Source: Acetobacteraceae bacterium
GTDB taxonomy: Bacteria; Pseudomonadota; Alphaproteobacteria; Acetobacterales; Acetobacteraceae
Length of the DNA stretch: 18,706 nt
Assembly (NCBI GenBank): GCA_947446625.1
Contig: CANFIE010000025.1
Span: 1-18,706, forward strand
Reading direction: 5' to 3'
The translations under genes and the position numbers were made by a program. The notes under the pieces are model-generated. The model was given only the letters and a program-made list of their open reading frames with translations. It had not been told where the DNA came from and searched no databases. Of the stretch, positions 6,848 to 13,368 are shown in pieces; position 1 is the first letter of the stretch, and each line of letters starts with the position of its first letter.

Positions 6848-6880
6848 GCGGCCGTTACGGGTCAGGCCCTCAGGGCGGCG

Positions 6881-8515
6881 CTAAACCAGCCGGGCCTTGC
6901 GTACGGCGGCGCCGATGAAGCCGGCAAACAGCGGGTGCGGGTCAAACGGCTTGGACTTCAATTCGGGGTGGAATTGCACGCCGATGAACCAGGGATGATC
7001 AGTATATTCAACAATTTCAGGCAGTTCCCCATCCGGAGACATGCCCGAGAAGCGCAGGCCCGAAGCCTCAAGCCGATCTCTGTAGGCCACGTTCACTTCA
7101 TAGCGATGCCGATGGCGTTCCTGGATTTCGGTGGCGCCATACACCGCGCTCACCAGCGAATCCTCGGCCAGCTTGGCGGTATAGGCGCCCAGCCGCATGG
7201 TGCCGCCCAGGTCGCCGGACGCGTCGCGCCGCTCCACCTGGTTGCCGCGGCGCCATTCGGTCAGCAGGCCCACCACCGGGTCGGCGCAGGGGCCAAACTC
7301 GCTGGACGAGGCGCCCTTCAGCCCCACCAGGTTCCGCGCCGCCTCGATAACCGCCATTTGCATGCCGAAGCAGATGCCGAAGAACGGGATCTTGCGCTCG
7401 CGGGCAAAGCGCACCGCCTCGATCTTGCCGCCGGTGCCACGCTCGCCAAAGCCGCCGGGCACCAGAATGCCGTTCACGCCCTCCAGCCGGGCCACCGCCT
7501 CACCGTCGCCGGCCTCGAACACTTCCGAATCGACCCAGTCCAGCTTGACCTTGACGTTATGGGCAAAGCCGCCATGCGCCAGGGCTTCGGCCAGGCTTTT
7601 ATAGGCGTCGAGCAGGCCGGTGTACTTGCCCACCACGGCCACGGTCACTTCGCCTTCCGGGTTGTGGATGGAATGCACCACCTTTTCCCAGCGGCGCATG
7701 TCCGGCTCGCCATAGAAGCTCAGGTTGAAGTGCCGCAGCACTTCGCGGTCCAGCCCTTCCTGGTGGTAGTTCAGCGGTACTTCGTAAATGGTGCTGCAAT
7801 CCAGCGCCGGAATCACGCTCTCGGGCCGCACATTGCAGAACAGCGCAATCTTCTTGCGCTCATTCTCTGGTATCGGCCGGTCGCAGCGGCACAGCAGGAT
7901 TTGCGGCTGGATGCCAACGCCGAGCAATTCCTTCACGCTGTGCTGGGTCGGCTTGGTCTTCAGTTCGCCAGCGGCCGGGATGTAGGGCACCAGGGTCAGG
8001 TGCATGAACAGGCTGCGGGTCGGCCCCAGCTCATTCGCCAATTGCCGAATGGCCTCCAGGAAGGGCAGCGACTCGATATCGCCCACCGTGCCGCCAATCT
8101 CCACCAGCACGAAGTCCAGCGCGTCGGTGTCGGCCTGGATGGCTTCCTTGATCTTGTCGGTGATGTGCGGAATCACCTGCACAGTGCCGCCCAGATAGGC
8201 GCCCCGGCGCTCGGCGGCGATCACGTCGGAGTAAATCCGCCCCGTGGTCCAATTGTCGGCCTTGGTGGCGTGCACGCCGGTAAAGCGCTCGTAATGGCCA
8301 AGGTCGAGGTCGGTCTCGGCCCCGTCATCAGTCACGAAAACCTCGCCGTGCTGCAACGGAGACATCGTCCCCGGGTCCACGTTGAGGTAGGGGTCGAGCT
8401 TGCGCAGCCGCACCTTGTAGCCACGGGCCTGCAACGTCGCCGCCAGCGACGCCGCCGCAATGCCCTTGCCAAGGGAGGAAACCACACCGCCGGTGATGAA
8501 TACGAACCGCGCCAT
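6881..8515 (-). CDS. pyrG: CTP synthase (glutamine-hydrolysing)
   Basis: The 544-aa enzyme makes CTP from UTP with ATP and glutamine-derived ammonia, the last step of pyrimidine nucleotide synthesis. The N-terminal synthetase domain (about 1-265) opens FVFITGGVVSSLGKGI and contains KLDPYLNVDPGTMSP (39-53) and VEIGGTVGDIES (138-149). The C-terminal class I glutaminase domain (about 290-540) contains PGGFGERG (353-360) and the nucleophile Cys382 in GICFGMQ. It also carries the triad members His516 and Glu518 in QFHPE. Length and motifs are complete, so it should be functional. The start at 8515 has GAGGG upstream. It sits between secG and a lipoprotein gene in the usual tpiA-secG-pyrG order. 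Confidence 0.98.
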   Translation of the reverse strand: MARFVFITGGVVSSLGKGIAAASLAATLQARGYKVRLRKLDPYLNVDPGTMSPLQHGEVFVTDDGAETDLDLGHYERFTGVHATKADNWTTGRIYSDVIAAERRGAYLGGTVQVIPHITDKIKEAIQADTDALDFVLVEIGGTVGDIESLPFLEAIRQLANELGPTRSLFMHLTLVPYIPAAGELKTKPTQHSVKELLGVGIQPQILLCRCDRPIPENERKKIALFCNVRPESVIPALDCSTIYEVPLNYHQEGLDREVLRHFNLSFYGEPDMRRWEKVVHSIHNPEGEVTVAVVGKYTGLLDAYKSLAEALAHGGFAHNVKVKLDWVDSEVFEAGDGEAVARLEGVNGILVPGGFGERGTGGKIEAVRFARERKIPFFGICFGMQMAVIEAARNLVGLKGASSSEFGPCADPVVGLLTEWRRGNQVERRDASGDLGGTMRLGAYTAKLAEDSLVSAVYGATEIQERHRHRYEVNVAYRDRLEASGLRFSGMSPDGELPEIVEYTDHPWFIGVQFHPELKSKPFDPHPLFAGFIGAAVRKARLV

Positions 8516-8638
8516 GGGAGACCCTCATAACCTGCGCCACAGGCTACGGCTACCCGCGTTAACGCAGGGCCGGCATACGGCGGAATTGCTGGTGATTTTC
8601 GGCGGGCACGGGCCGACTCGCGGCCCGCGCGAAAAAAC

Positions 8639-8968
8639 TCAGTTGGTCGGCACGCTGGGCGCCGCCGGGGCGGCGGGAGCAGCCGGGGCGGCCGGTGCGG
8701 TGGCCGCGGCCGGCGCATCCAGAATGCTGCCCTGCGTGGCCGTGCCCCGGTTGAGGATGGCCAACGCCAGCGACAGCGCGAAGAAGGCGGTGCCGAGGAT
8801 GGCGGTGGTGCGCGTCAACAGGTTGGCGGTGCCACGCCCCGACATGAACGAGCCCATCCCCTGGGAGGAGCCAATGCCAAGGCCACCGCCCTCGCTGCGC
8901 TGCAACAGCACAACGCCGATCAGCGCCAGGGTGACGAACAGGTGCATAACAAGCAGGACGGTGGCCAT
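8639..8968 (-). CDS. secG: Preprotein translocase subunit SecG
   Basis: The 109-aa product is a small inner-membrane subunit of the SecYEG channel that aids protein export. There are two hydrophobic segments (about 3-22 and 54-73), joined by the conserved Gly/Ser-rich cytoplasmic loop QRSEGGGLGIGSSQGMGSFM (23-42). After the second segment comes an Ala/Pro tail with repeated AAP units (about 86-106). Such low-complexity tails are common in SecG and probably have no fixed fold. The start at 8968 has GAGGG upstream. It lies downstream of tpiA and upstream of pyrG, the standard alphaproteobacterial arrangement. Confidence 0.95.
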   Translation of the reverse strand: MATVLLVMHLFVTLALIGVVLLQRSEGGGLGIGSSQGMGSFMSGRGTANLLTRTTAILGTAFFALSLALAILNRGTATQGSILDAPAAATAPAAPAAPAAPAAPSVPTN

Positions 8969-9004
8969 GGGAACCCTCTGAAGCGGGGGTGTTTAGCGGG
9001 GGTT

Positions 9005-9021
9005 GGCTGGGTTGGCCAGCC
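9005..9021. other. Stem-loop in the tpiA-secG gap
   Basis: GGCTGG (9005-9010) and CCAGCC (9016-9021) form a six-base-pair stem with a GTTGG loop. It lies next to a second, REP-like palindrome in the same 109-bp gap. There is no T-run, so intrinsic termination is not indicated. Confidence 0.4.
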
Positions 9022-9039
9022 CCGAAGCCTTGGCCCGGG

Positions 9040-9060
9040 TGCCCGGGACAAGCCCGGGCA
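9040..9060. repeat. REP-like palindrome in the tpiA-secG gap
   Basis: TGCCCGGG (9040-9047) and CCCGGGCA (9053-9060) form a perfect eight-base-pair stem around ACAAG. On the minus strand the core reads CCCGGGCTTGTCCCGGG flanked by GTCATG. From memory, this matches a dispersed intergenic palindrome widespread in alphaproteobacterial genomes. Only one copy is in this window, so the repeat status cannot be shown here. Confidence 0.6.
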
Positions 9061-9077
9061 TGACGAAGGCGAGGCGC

Positions 9078-9809
9078 TCAGCCCGCCGCGGCGGCAATGG
9101 CCAGGAAGTCAGCCGCCACCAGCGCGGCGCCGCCGATCAGCCCGCCATCCACATTCGGCAGGGCCAGAATCGCTGCCGCATTGCTCGGCTTCATGCTGCC
9201 GCCATACAGCAGCCGGGTCTTGGCCCCTACCTGCGCCCGCATGGCCGCGTGCAGCGCGGCAATATCGGCCTCGGTCGGCACCTTGCCGGTGCCAATGGCC
9301 CAAACCGGCTCATAGGCCACCACGCCGCCAGCATTCACAAAACCTTCCGGCAGGCTGCCGGTCAGCTGCCGCGCCACCACCGCCTCGGCCTCGCCAGCCT
9401 CGCGCTCGGCCAGGGTTTCGCCCACACACACAATCGGGGTCAGCCCGGCGGCCATGGCGGCTTCGGCCTTGGCCTTCACCTGGGCGTCGGTCTCACCATG
9501 GTCGGCGCGGCGCTCGCTATGGCCCAAAATCACGTAGCTGGCGCCCACATCCTTAAGCATGGCAGCGGCAACATCCCCGGTATGGGCACCTTTCGCCTTG
9601 GCGTGGCAATCCTGCGCGCCCACGGCCACGCCACTCTCCTTCAGCAGCCCGGCCAGCCCCGCCACGTACAAAAAGGGCGGGCAGACCAGCAATTCGGCCT
9701 TGCTCCCCGCCGCCCCGGCCGCCACGGCCCGGGCCAGGTCCACCGCTTCACCCACCAGGGTGTTCATTTTCCAGTTGCCGGCAATCAGCGGGCGCAGTCC
9801 CGGGGTCAT
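9078..9809 (-). CDS. tpiA: Triosephosphate isomerase
   Basis: The 243-aa enzyme interconverts dihydroxyacetone phosphate and glyceraldehyde 3-phosphate. The substrate-binding residues Asn12 and Lys14 lie in IAGNWKMN. The electrophile is His97 in VILGHSERR. The catalytic base is Glu167 in AYEPVWAIGTG, which continues into flexible loop 6. The phosphate-binding LLYGGSMKPSN is near 200-210, and GLIGGAAL is near 223-230. The length is slightly short of 250 but complete. The start at 9809 is preceded by AGGGAG at normal spacing. It is divergent from the ppiD-like gene and heads the tpiA-secG-pyrG series. Confidence 0.97.
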   Translation of the reverse strand: MTPGLRPLIAGNWKMNTLVGEAVDLARAVAAGAAGSKAELLVCPPFLYVAGLAGLLKESGVAVGAQDCHAKAKGAHTGDVAAAMLKDVGASYVILGHSERRADHGETDAQVKAKAEAAMAAGLTPIVCVGETLAEREAGEAEAVVARQLTGSLPEGFVNAGGVVAYEPVWAIGTGKVPTEADIAALHAAMRAQVGAKTRLLYGGSMKPSNAAAILALPNVDGGLIGGAALVAADFLAIAAAAG

Positions 9810-9836
9810 GGCTTCATCTCCCTAAACGTCCCTTCC

Positions 9837-9865
9837 CGGCTAACGCCGCCGCAAAAGTTTGGCAA
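9837..9865 (-). promoter_or_regulatory. Candidate tpiA promoter
   Basis: On the minus strand, TTGCCA (9865-9860) and TAGCCG (9842-9837) are 17 bp apart, ahead of the tpiA start. The -10 box is poor. The -35 box overlaps the -35 box of a candidate promoter reading the other way. Confidence 0.3.
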
Positions 9866-9887
9866 CCGGGCGCGCCTCCGCTATGGC
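9859..9887 (+). promoter_or_regulatory. Candidate promoter for ppiD-like-trpE
   Basis: TTGGCA (9859-9864) matches the -35 consensus at five of six bases. TATGGC (9882-9887) follows after exactly 17 bp. This would give a leader of about 20-25 nt before the ATG at 9917. Confidence 0.45.
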
Positions 9888-9916
9888 ATGCGGCCTGTCT
9901 TCCGCCGGGTCCATTG

Positions 9917-11812
9917 ATGCTCACCGCCCTCCGCCGCCTTGCCAATACCTGGGTCGCCAAGGCCCTCTTCGTGCTGCTGGTGCTGTCCTTCGGCATCTGG
10001 GGCGTGGGTGACGTGGTTCGCAACGTCAACCGAGATACCGCCGTGGCCCGCGTGGGCGGGCGCGAAGTGGACCTGGAGGAGGCCCAGCAATCCATGCGGC
10101 GCGAGTTGCAGCGCCTGGCCCGCAGCGCCGGCCCGCAATTTGAGGCCGACCCCCGCATTCGCCGCATGGTGGCCGAACAGGCCGTGGAAGCCCTGGTGAA
10201 TGACCGCGTGGTGCGCCAGGAACAGGACCGCCTGCGCCTGGCGGTGCCCGACCAGGCGGTGCGGGACTTCGTGCGCACCATTCCTGCCTTCCGCGGCGGA
10301 GACGGTGCCTTCTCCCGCCCGATCTTTGAGAGCTTCATCCGCAACAATGAGCTGAGCGAGCCGCAATTCATCGCCCTCATCCGCGCCGACCTGGCCCGCC
10401 AGCAGTTGGCCAACAGCGTGCGCGCCGGCGGCCAGCCCCCGGCCATGCTGGCCGAGCGCCTGTATCGCTGGGTGGGTGAGCAGCGCGCCGCCCAGCTGGT
10501 GGCCCTGCCGCTGGCCCAGGCCGCCGAGCCGCCCGCCCCGGACGAAGCCGCCCTGCGCCGCTACCACGAGAACAACCCGGATCGTTTCTCCACCCCGGAA
10601 TACCGCGAGGCCACCGTGGCGGTGCTGACCGCCGCGCTGATCACGCGCGAGATCCAGGTGACCGAGGAGGAGATCACCCAGGCCTATGAACAGCGCCGCA
10701 GCCAGTACGAAACGCCGGAAAAGCGCGTGCTGCAGCAGGTGCTGATGCAGGACGAGGACAAGGCCAAGGACATCGCCGCCGCCTGGACCGCCGGCGCCAG
10801 CTTCGCCGATATCTCCGCCCGGGCCGAGGCCGCCGAGGGCCAGGCGCTGGAGCTCGGTGCCATTGACCGCGCCGGCCTGCCCTTCCCTGCCCTGGCCGAT
10901 GCCGCCTTCGCCACCGCGGCCGGCGGCGTGACTGCCCCGGTGCAGACCGATTTCGGCTGGCACGTCCTGCGCGTCGCCAGCATCGAGGCACCGACCTCGC
11001 GCCCCATCACCGCTGTGCATGACGAGCTGCGCGCCGACCTGGCCAGCGAAAAGGCCGCCGACCTGGCGTTTGAGCGCGCCAACAAGGTGGAGGATGCCCT
11101 GGCCGGCGGGGATTCGCTTTCCGAGGTGGCGCAGCGCTTCAACCTGGGCCTGGCCAGCATCCGCACCGACAGCACCGGCCATGCCGAGGACGGCAAGGTG
11201 GTGGAGCTGCCGGTGGTGGAAGCCGCCCGCGACGCCGTGCTGCGCACCGTCTTCACCGCCGAGCGCGGCACGCCGCCGCGTTTGGCCGAGACGCAGGATG
11301 TCGGCTTCCTGGCCGTGCAGGTGCAGGATGTGGTGCCCCCGGCGCTGCGCCCGTTTGAGTCGGTGCGTGCCGAGGTGCTGACGGCCTGGACCGCCGATGC
11401 CCGCCGCCGCGCCCAGGAAGAACGCGCCGCCGCCCTGCTGGCCGCGGTCAAGGGCGGCAAGACCCTGGTGGAAGCCGCCAGCGCCGTGCAACTGGGCGCC
11501 CGCGAGGTTGGTGGCATCACCCGCCAGGCCCAGCCGCTGGAGACCATTCCGCCGGAACTGCGCGCACCGCTGTTCGACCTGCCATTGGCCGATGCCACCA
11601 TGGTGGAAACCCGCGACGGCTTCGTGGTGGCGCAGGTCATCGAAATCACCGCGCCCGACCCCGCCGCCGACGCCGCCGCCCTGGCCCGGGTGCGCGCCGA
11701 GACCGAGCAGAGCATCGCCCAGGACCTGGAAGCGCAGTACATCGCCGCGCTGCGGGCGCAGACCGGCGTGCGGATCAACCAGCGCCTGCTGGACGTCCTC
11801 GCCCAGCCCTGA
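9917..11812 (+). CDS. PpiD-like membrane-anchored peptidyl-prolyl isomerase/chaperone
   Basis: The 631-aa product has one N-terminal membrane anchor (about 15-33, AKALFVLLVLSFGIWGVGDV). A SurA/PpiD-type N-terminal chaperone region follows (about 40-185). A parvulin-like PpiC domain covers about 265-355, with LQQVLMQDE and DFGWHVLRV near its ends. A long C-terminal part (about 360-625) resembles a second, degenerate parvulin-like module. The product should sit on the periplasmic face of the inner membrane and help newly exported proteins fold. Whether it has isomerase activity is unclear, because many PpiD parvulin domains are inactive. The ATG at 9917 is chosen; a TTG directly before it (9914) is an alternative. 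No good Shine-Dalgarno is visible. trpE follows after 37 bp, as in many Alphaproteobacteria. Confidence 0.88.
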   Translation: MLTALRRLANTWVAKALFVLLVLSFGIWGVGDVVRNVNRDTAVARVGGREVDLEEAQQSMRRELQRLARSAGPQFEADPRIRRMVAEQAVEALVNDRVVRQEQDRLRLAVPDQAVRDFVRTIPAFRGGDGAFSRPIFESFIRNNELSEPQFIALIRADLARQQLANSVRAGGQPPAMLAERLYRWVGEQRAAQLVALPLAQAAEPPAPDEAALRRYHENNPDRFSTPEYREATVAVLTAALITREIQVTEEEITQAYEQRRSQYETPEKRVLQQVLMQDEDKAKDIAAAWTAGASFADISARAEAAEGQALELGAIDRAGLPFPALADAAFATAAGGVTAPVQTDFGWHVLRVASIEAPTSRPITAVHDELRADLASEKAADLAFERANKVEDALAGGDSLSEVAQRFNLGLASIRTDSTGHAEDGKVVELPVVEAARDAVLRTVFTAERGTPPRLAETQDVGFLAVQVQDVVPPALRPFESVRAEVLTAWTADARRRAQEERAAALLAAVKGGKTLVEAASAVQLGAREVGGITRQAQPLETIPPELRAPLFDLPLADATMVETRDGFVVAQVIEITAPDPAADAAALARVRAETEQSIAQDLEAQYIAALRAQTGVRINQRLLDVLAQP

Positions 11813-11849
11813 GCCACCCAAGACCACCCACCGGAGACGAGTAACCTTC

Positions 11850-13343
11850 ATGCCGCACACCGATTTCCCCAGCTTCAGCGCCGCGCTTGCCCAGGGGCAA
11901 GGCCAGCTGCTGTGGCGGGAGCGCGTGGCGGATCTGGACACCCCGGTGGGAGCCTTCCTGAAGCTGGCGCATGGCCTGCCGAACAGCTTCCTGTTCGAGA
12001 GCGTGGAGGGCGGCGCCGCCCGGGGCCGCTATTCCGCCATTGCCTGGGCGCCCGACCTGGTCTGGCGCTGCCGCGACGGCCAGGCCGAGATCAACCGCCA
12101 CGCCCTGGCCGCACCGCACGCGTTTGAGCCGCAGGCCGAGCCGCCCATGGTGGCGCTGCGGGCGCTGATCGCCGAATGCCAGATGCCGCTGCCCGCTGGC
12201 GTGCCGCCCATTGCCGCCGGGCTGTTCGGCTACCTGGGCTACGACATGGTCCGCCATATCGAGACGCTGCCCCAGGGCAACCCCGATGTGCTCGGTATCC
12301 CGGAAGCCGTGCTGGCCCGCCCCACCATGGTGGCGGTGTTCGACCATGTGCGCGACACGCTGCTGCTGGCCGCCCCGGTATGGAGCGGCGAGCCGCAAGC
12401 CGCCTGGGACGCTGCAATGGCCCGGCTGGATGAGGCCGAGGCGGCGCTGGACCGCCCGCTGCCCCGCCCGGCCGCGCCGGTCTCGCTCCCCAAGGCGGCC
12501 CCGCCGGTTTCCAACTTCACCAAGCCGGAATTCATGGCCGTGGTGGAGCGCGCCAAGGAATACATCCGCGCCGGAGACGCCTTCCAGATCGTCCCCAGCC
12601 AGCGCTTCAGCGCGCCCTTCGCGCTGCCGCCCTTCGCGCTGTACCGGGCGCTGCGCCGCATTAACCCGGCGCCCTTCCTGTTCTTCTGTGATTTCGGCGG
12701 GTTTGCCGCGGTGGGCGCCAGCCCCGAGATTCTGGTGCGGCTGCGCAACCAGGAAGTGACGGTGCGCCCGCTGGCCGGCACCCGCCCGCGCGGCACCACG
12801 CCCGAGCACGACAAGGCGCTGGAAGCCGAGCTGCTGGCCGACCCGAAGGAGCGCGCCGAGCACCTGATGCTGCTGGACCTGGGCCGCAACGACATTGGCA
12901 TGGTGGCCGAGATCGGCAGCGTGCGCGTGGCCGAGCAATTCGGCATCGAGCGTTATTCCCAGGTCATGCACATCGTCTCCGAGGTGCGCGGCCGGCTGCG
13001 CCAGGGGCTGACGGCGCTGGACGCCCTGGCCGGCGGCTTCCCGGCCGGTACCCTCTCGGGCGCGCCGAAAATCCGCGCCATGGAGATCATCGACGAGTTG
13101 GAACCTTCGCGGCGCGGGCTTTATGCCGGCGGCGTGGGCTATTTCGGCGCCGATGGCGGCATGGATACCTGCATTGCCCTGCGCACCGCCCTGGTGAAGG
13201 ACGGCGTGATGCATGTGCAGGCCGGCTGCGGCGTGGTGGCCGACAGCAACCCGGTGGCCGAGGAAGAGGAATGCCACCAGAAGGCGCGCGCCCTGTTCCG
13301 CGCCGCCGATGAAGCCGTGCGCTTCGCCGCCGGCAAGCGCTGA
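11850..13343 (+). CDS. trpE: Anthranilate synthase component I
   Basis: The 497-aa product is the chorismate-using subunit that makes anthranilate, the first step of tryptophan synthesis, with ammonia supplied by TrpG. The N-terminal domain carries FLFESVEGG (47-55), the region corresponding to the tryptophan feedback site, so feedback inhibition is likely. The chorismate-binding domain contains DAFQIVPSQRF (243-253), RPLAGTRPRG (306-315), LLDLGRNDIGMVA (341-353), GTLSGAPKIRAMEIIDELE (400-418) and the C-terminal AGCGVVADSNP (458-468). All are typical. The ATG at 11850 is chosen because it gives the normal length and GGAG lies upstream; the frame is open further 5' inside ppiD. The gene is not followed by trpG, but by a convergent gene 25 bp away. 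Confidence 0.97.
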   Translation: MPHTDFPSFSAALAQGQGQLLWRERVADLDTPVGAFLKLAHGLPNSFLFESVEGGAARGRYSAIAWAPDLVWRCRDGQAEINRHALAAPHAFEPQAEPPMVALRALIAECQMPLPAGVPPIAAGLFGYLGYDMVRHIETLPQGNPDVLGIPEAVLARPTMVAVFDHVRDTLLLAAPVWSGEPQAAWDAAMARLDEAEAALDRPLPRPAAPVSLPKAAPPVSNFTKPEFMAVVERAKEYIRAGDAFQIVPSQRFSAPFALPPFALYRALRRINPAPFLFFCDFGGFAAVGASPEILVRLRNQEVTVRPLAGTRPRGTTPEHDKALEAELLADPKERAEHLMLLDLGRNDIGMVAEIGSVRVAEQFGIERYSQVMHIVSEVRGRLRQGLTALDALAGGFPAGTLSGAPKIRAMEIIDELEPSRRGLYAGGVGYFGADGGMDTCIALRTALVKDGVMHVQAGCGVVADSNPVAEEEECHQKARALFRAADEAVRFAAGKR

Positions 13344-13344
13344 A

Positions 13345-13358
13345 CGGCGAAATCGCCG
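13345..13358. other. Small hairpin between the convergent trpE and GT61 genes
   Basis: CGGCGA-AA-TCGCCG lies directly after the trpE stop in the 25-bp gap. It is symmetrical and could serve both strands, but it lacks a T-run on either side, so a terminator role is only a guess. Confidence 0.25.
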
Positions 13359-13368
13359 GAGCGGCGCG

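Noticed and set aside
6865..6876. A short GCCC-TGA-GGGC palindrome after pyrG as a terminator
   Set aside because: A four-base stem without a T-run is too weak to support a call.
6812..8530. A 572-codon plus-strand open frame opposite pyrG
   Set aside because: pyrG on the other strand carries every catalytic motif. The opposing translation has none, and no ribosome binding site supports it.
8606..8630. A hairpin (GGGCCG/CGGCCC with extension) between secG and pyrG as a secG terminator
   Set aside because: In the direction of transcription the T-run comes before the stem, not after it, so it does not have the form of an intrinsic terminator. It may be a GC-rich chance structure.
8643..8720. 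GC-rich triplet repeats at the secG 3' end as a possible regulatory repeat
   Set aside because: They simply encode the Ala/Pro tail of SecG in frame.
9881..11941. A very long minus-strand open frame (686 codons) opposite the ppiD-like gene
   Set aside because: Its product is Gly/His/Gln-rich low-complexity sequence with no family motif. The plus strand encodes a coherent membrane-anchored folding factor. Long antisense frames are expected in high-GC DNA.
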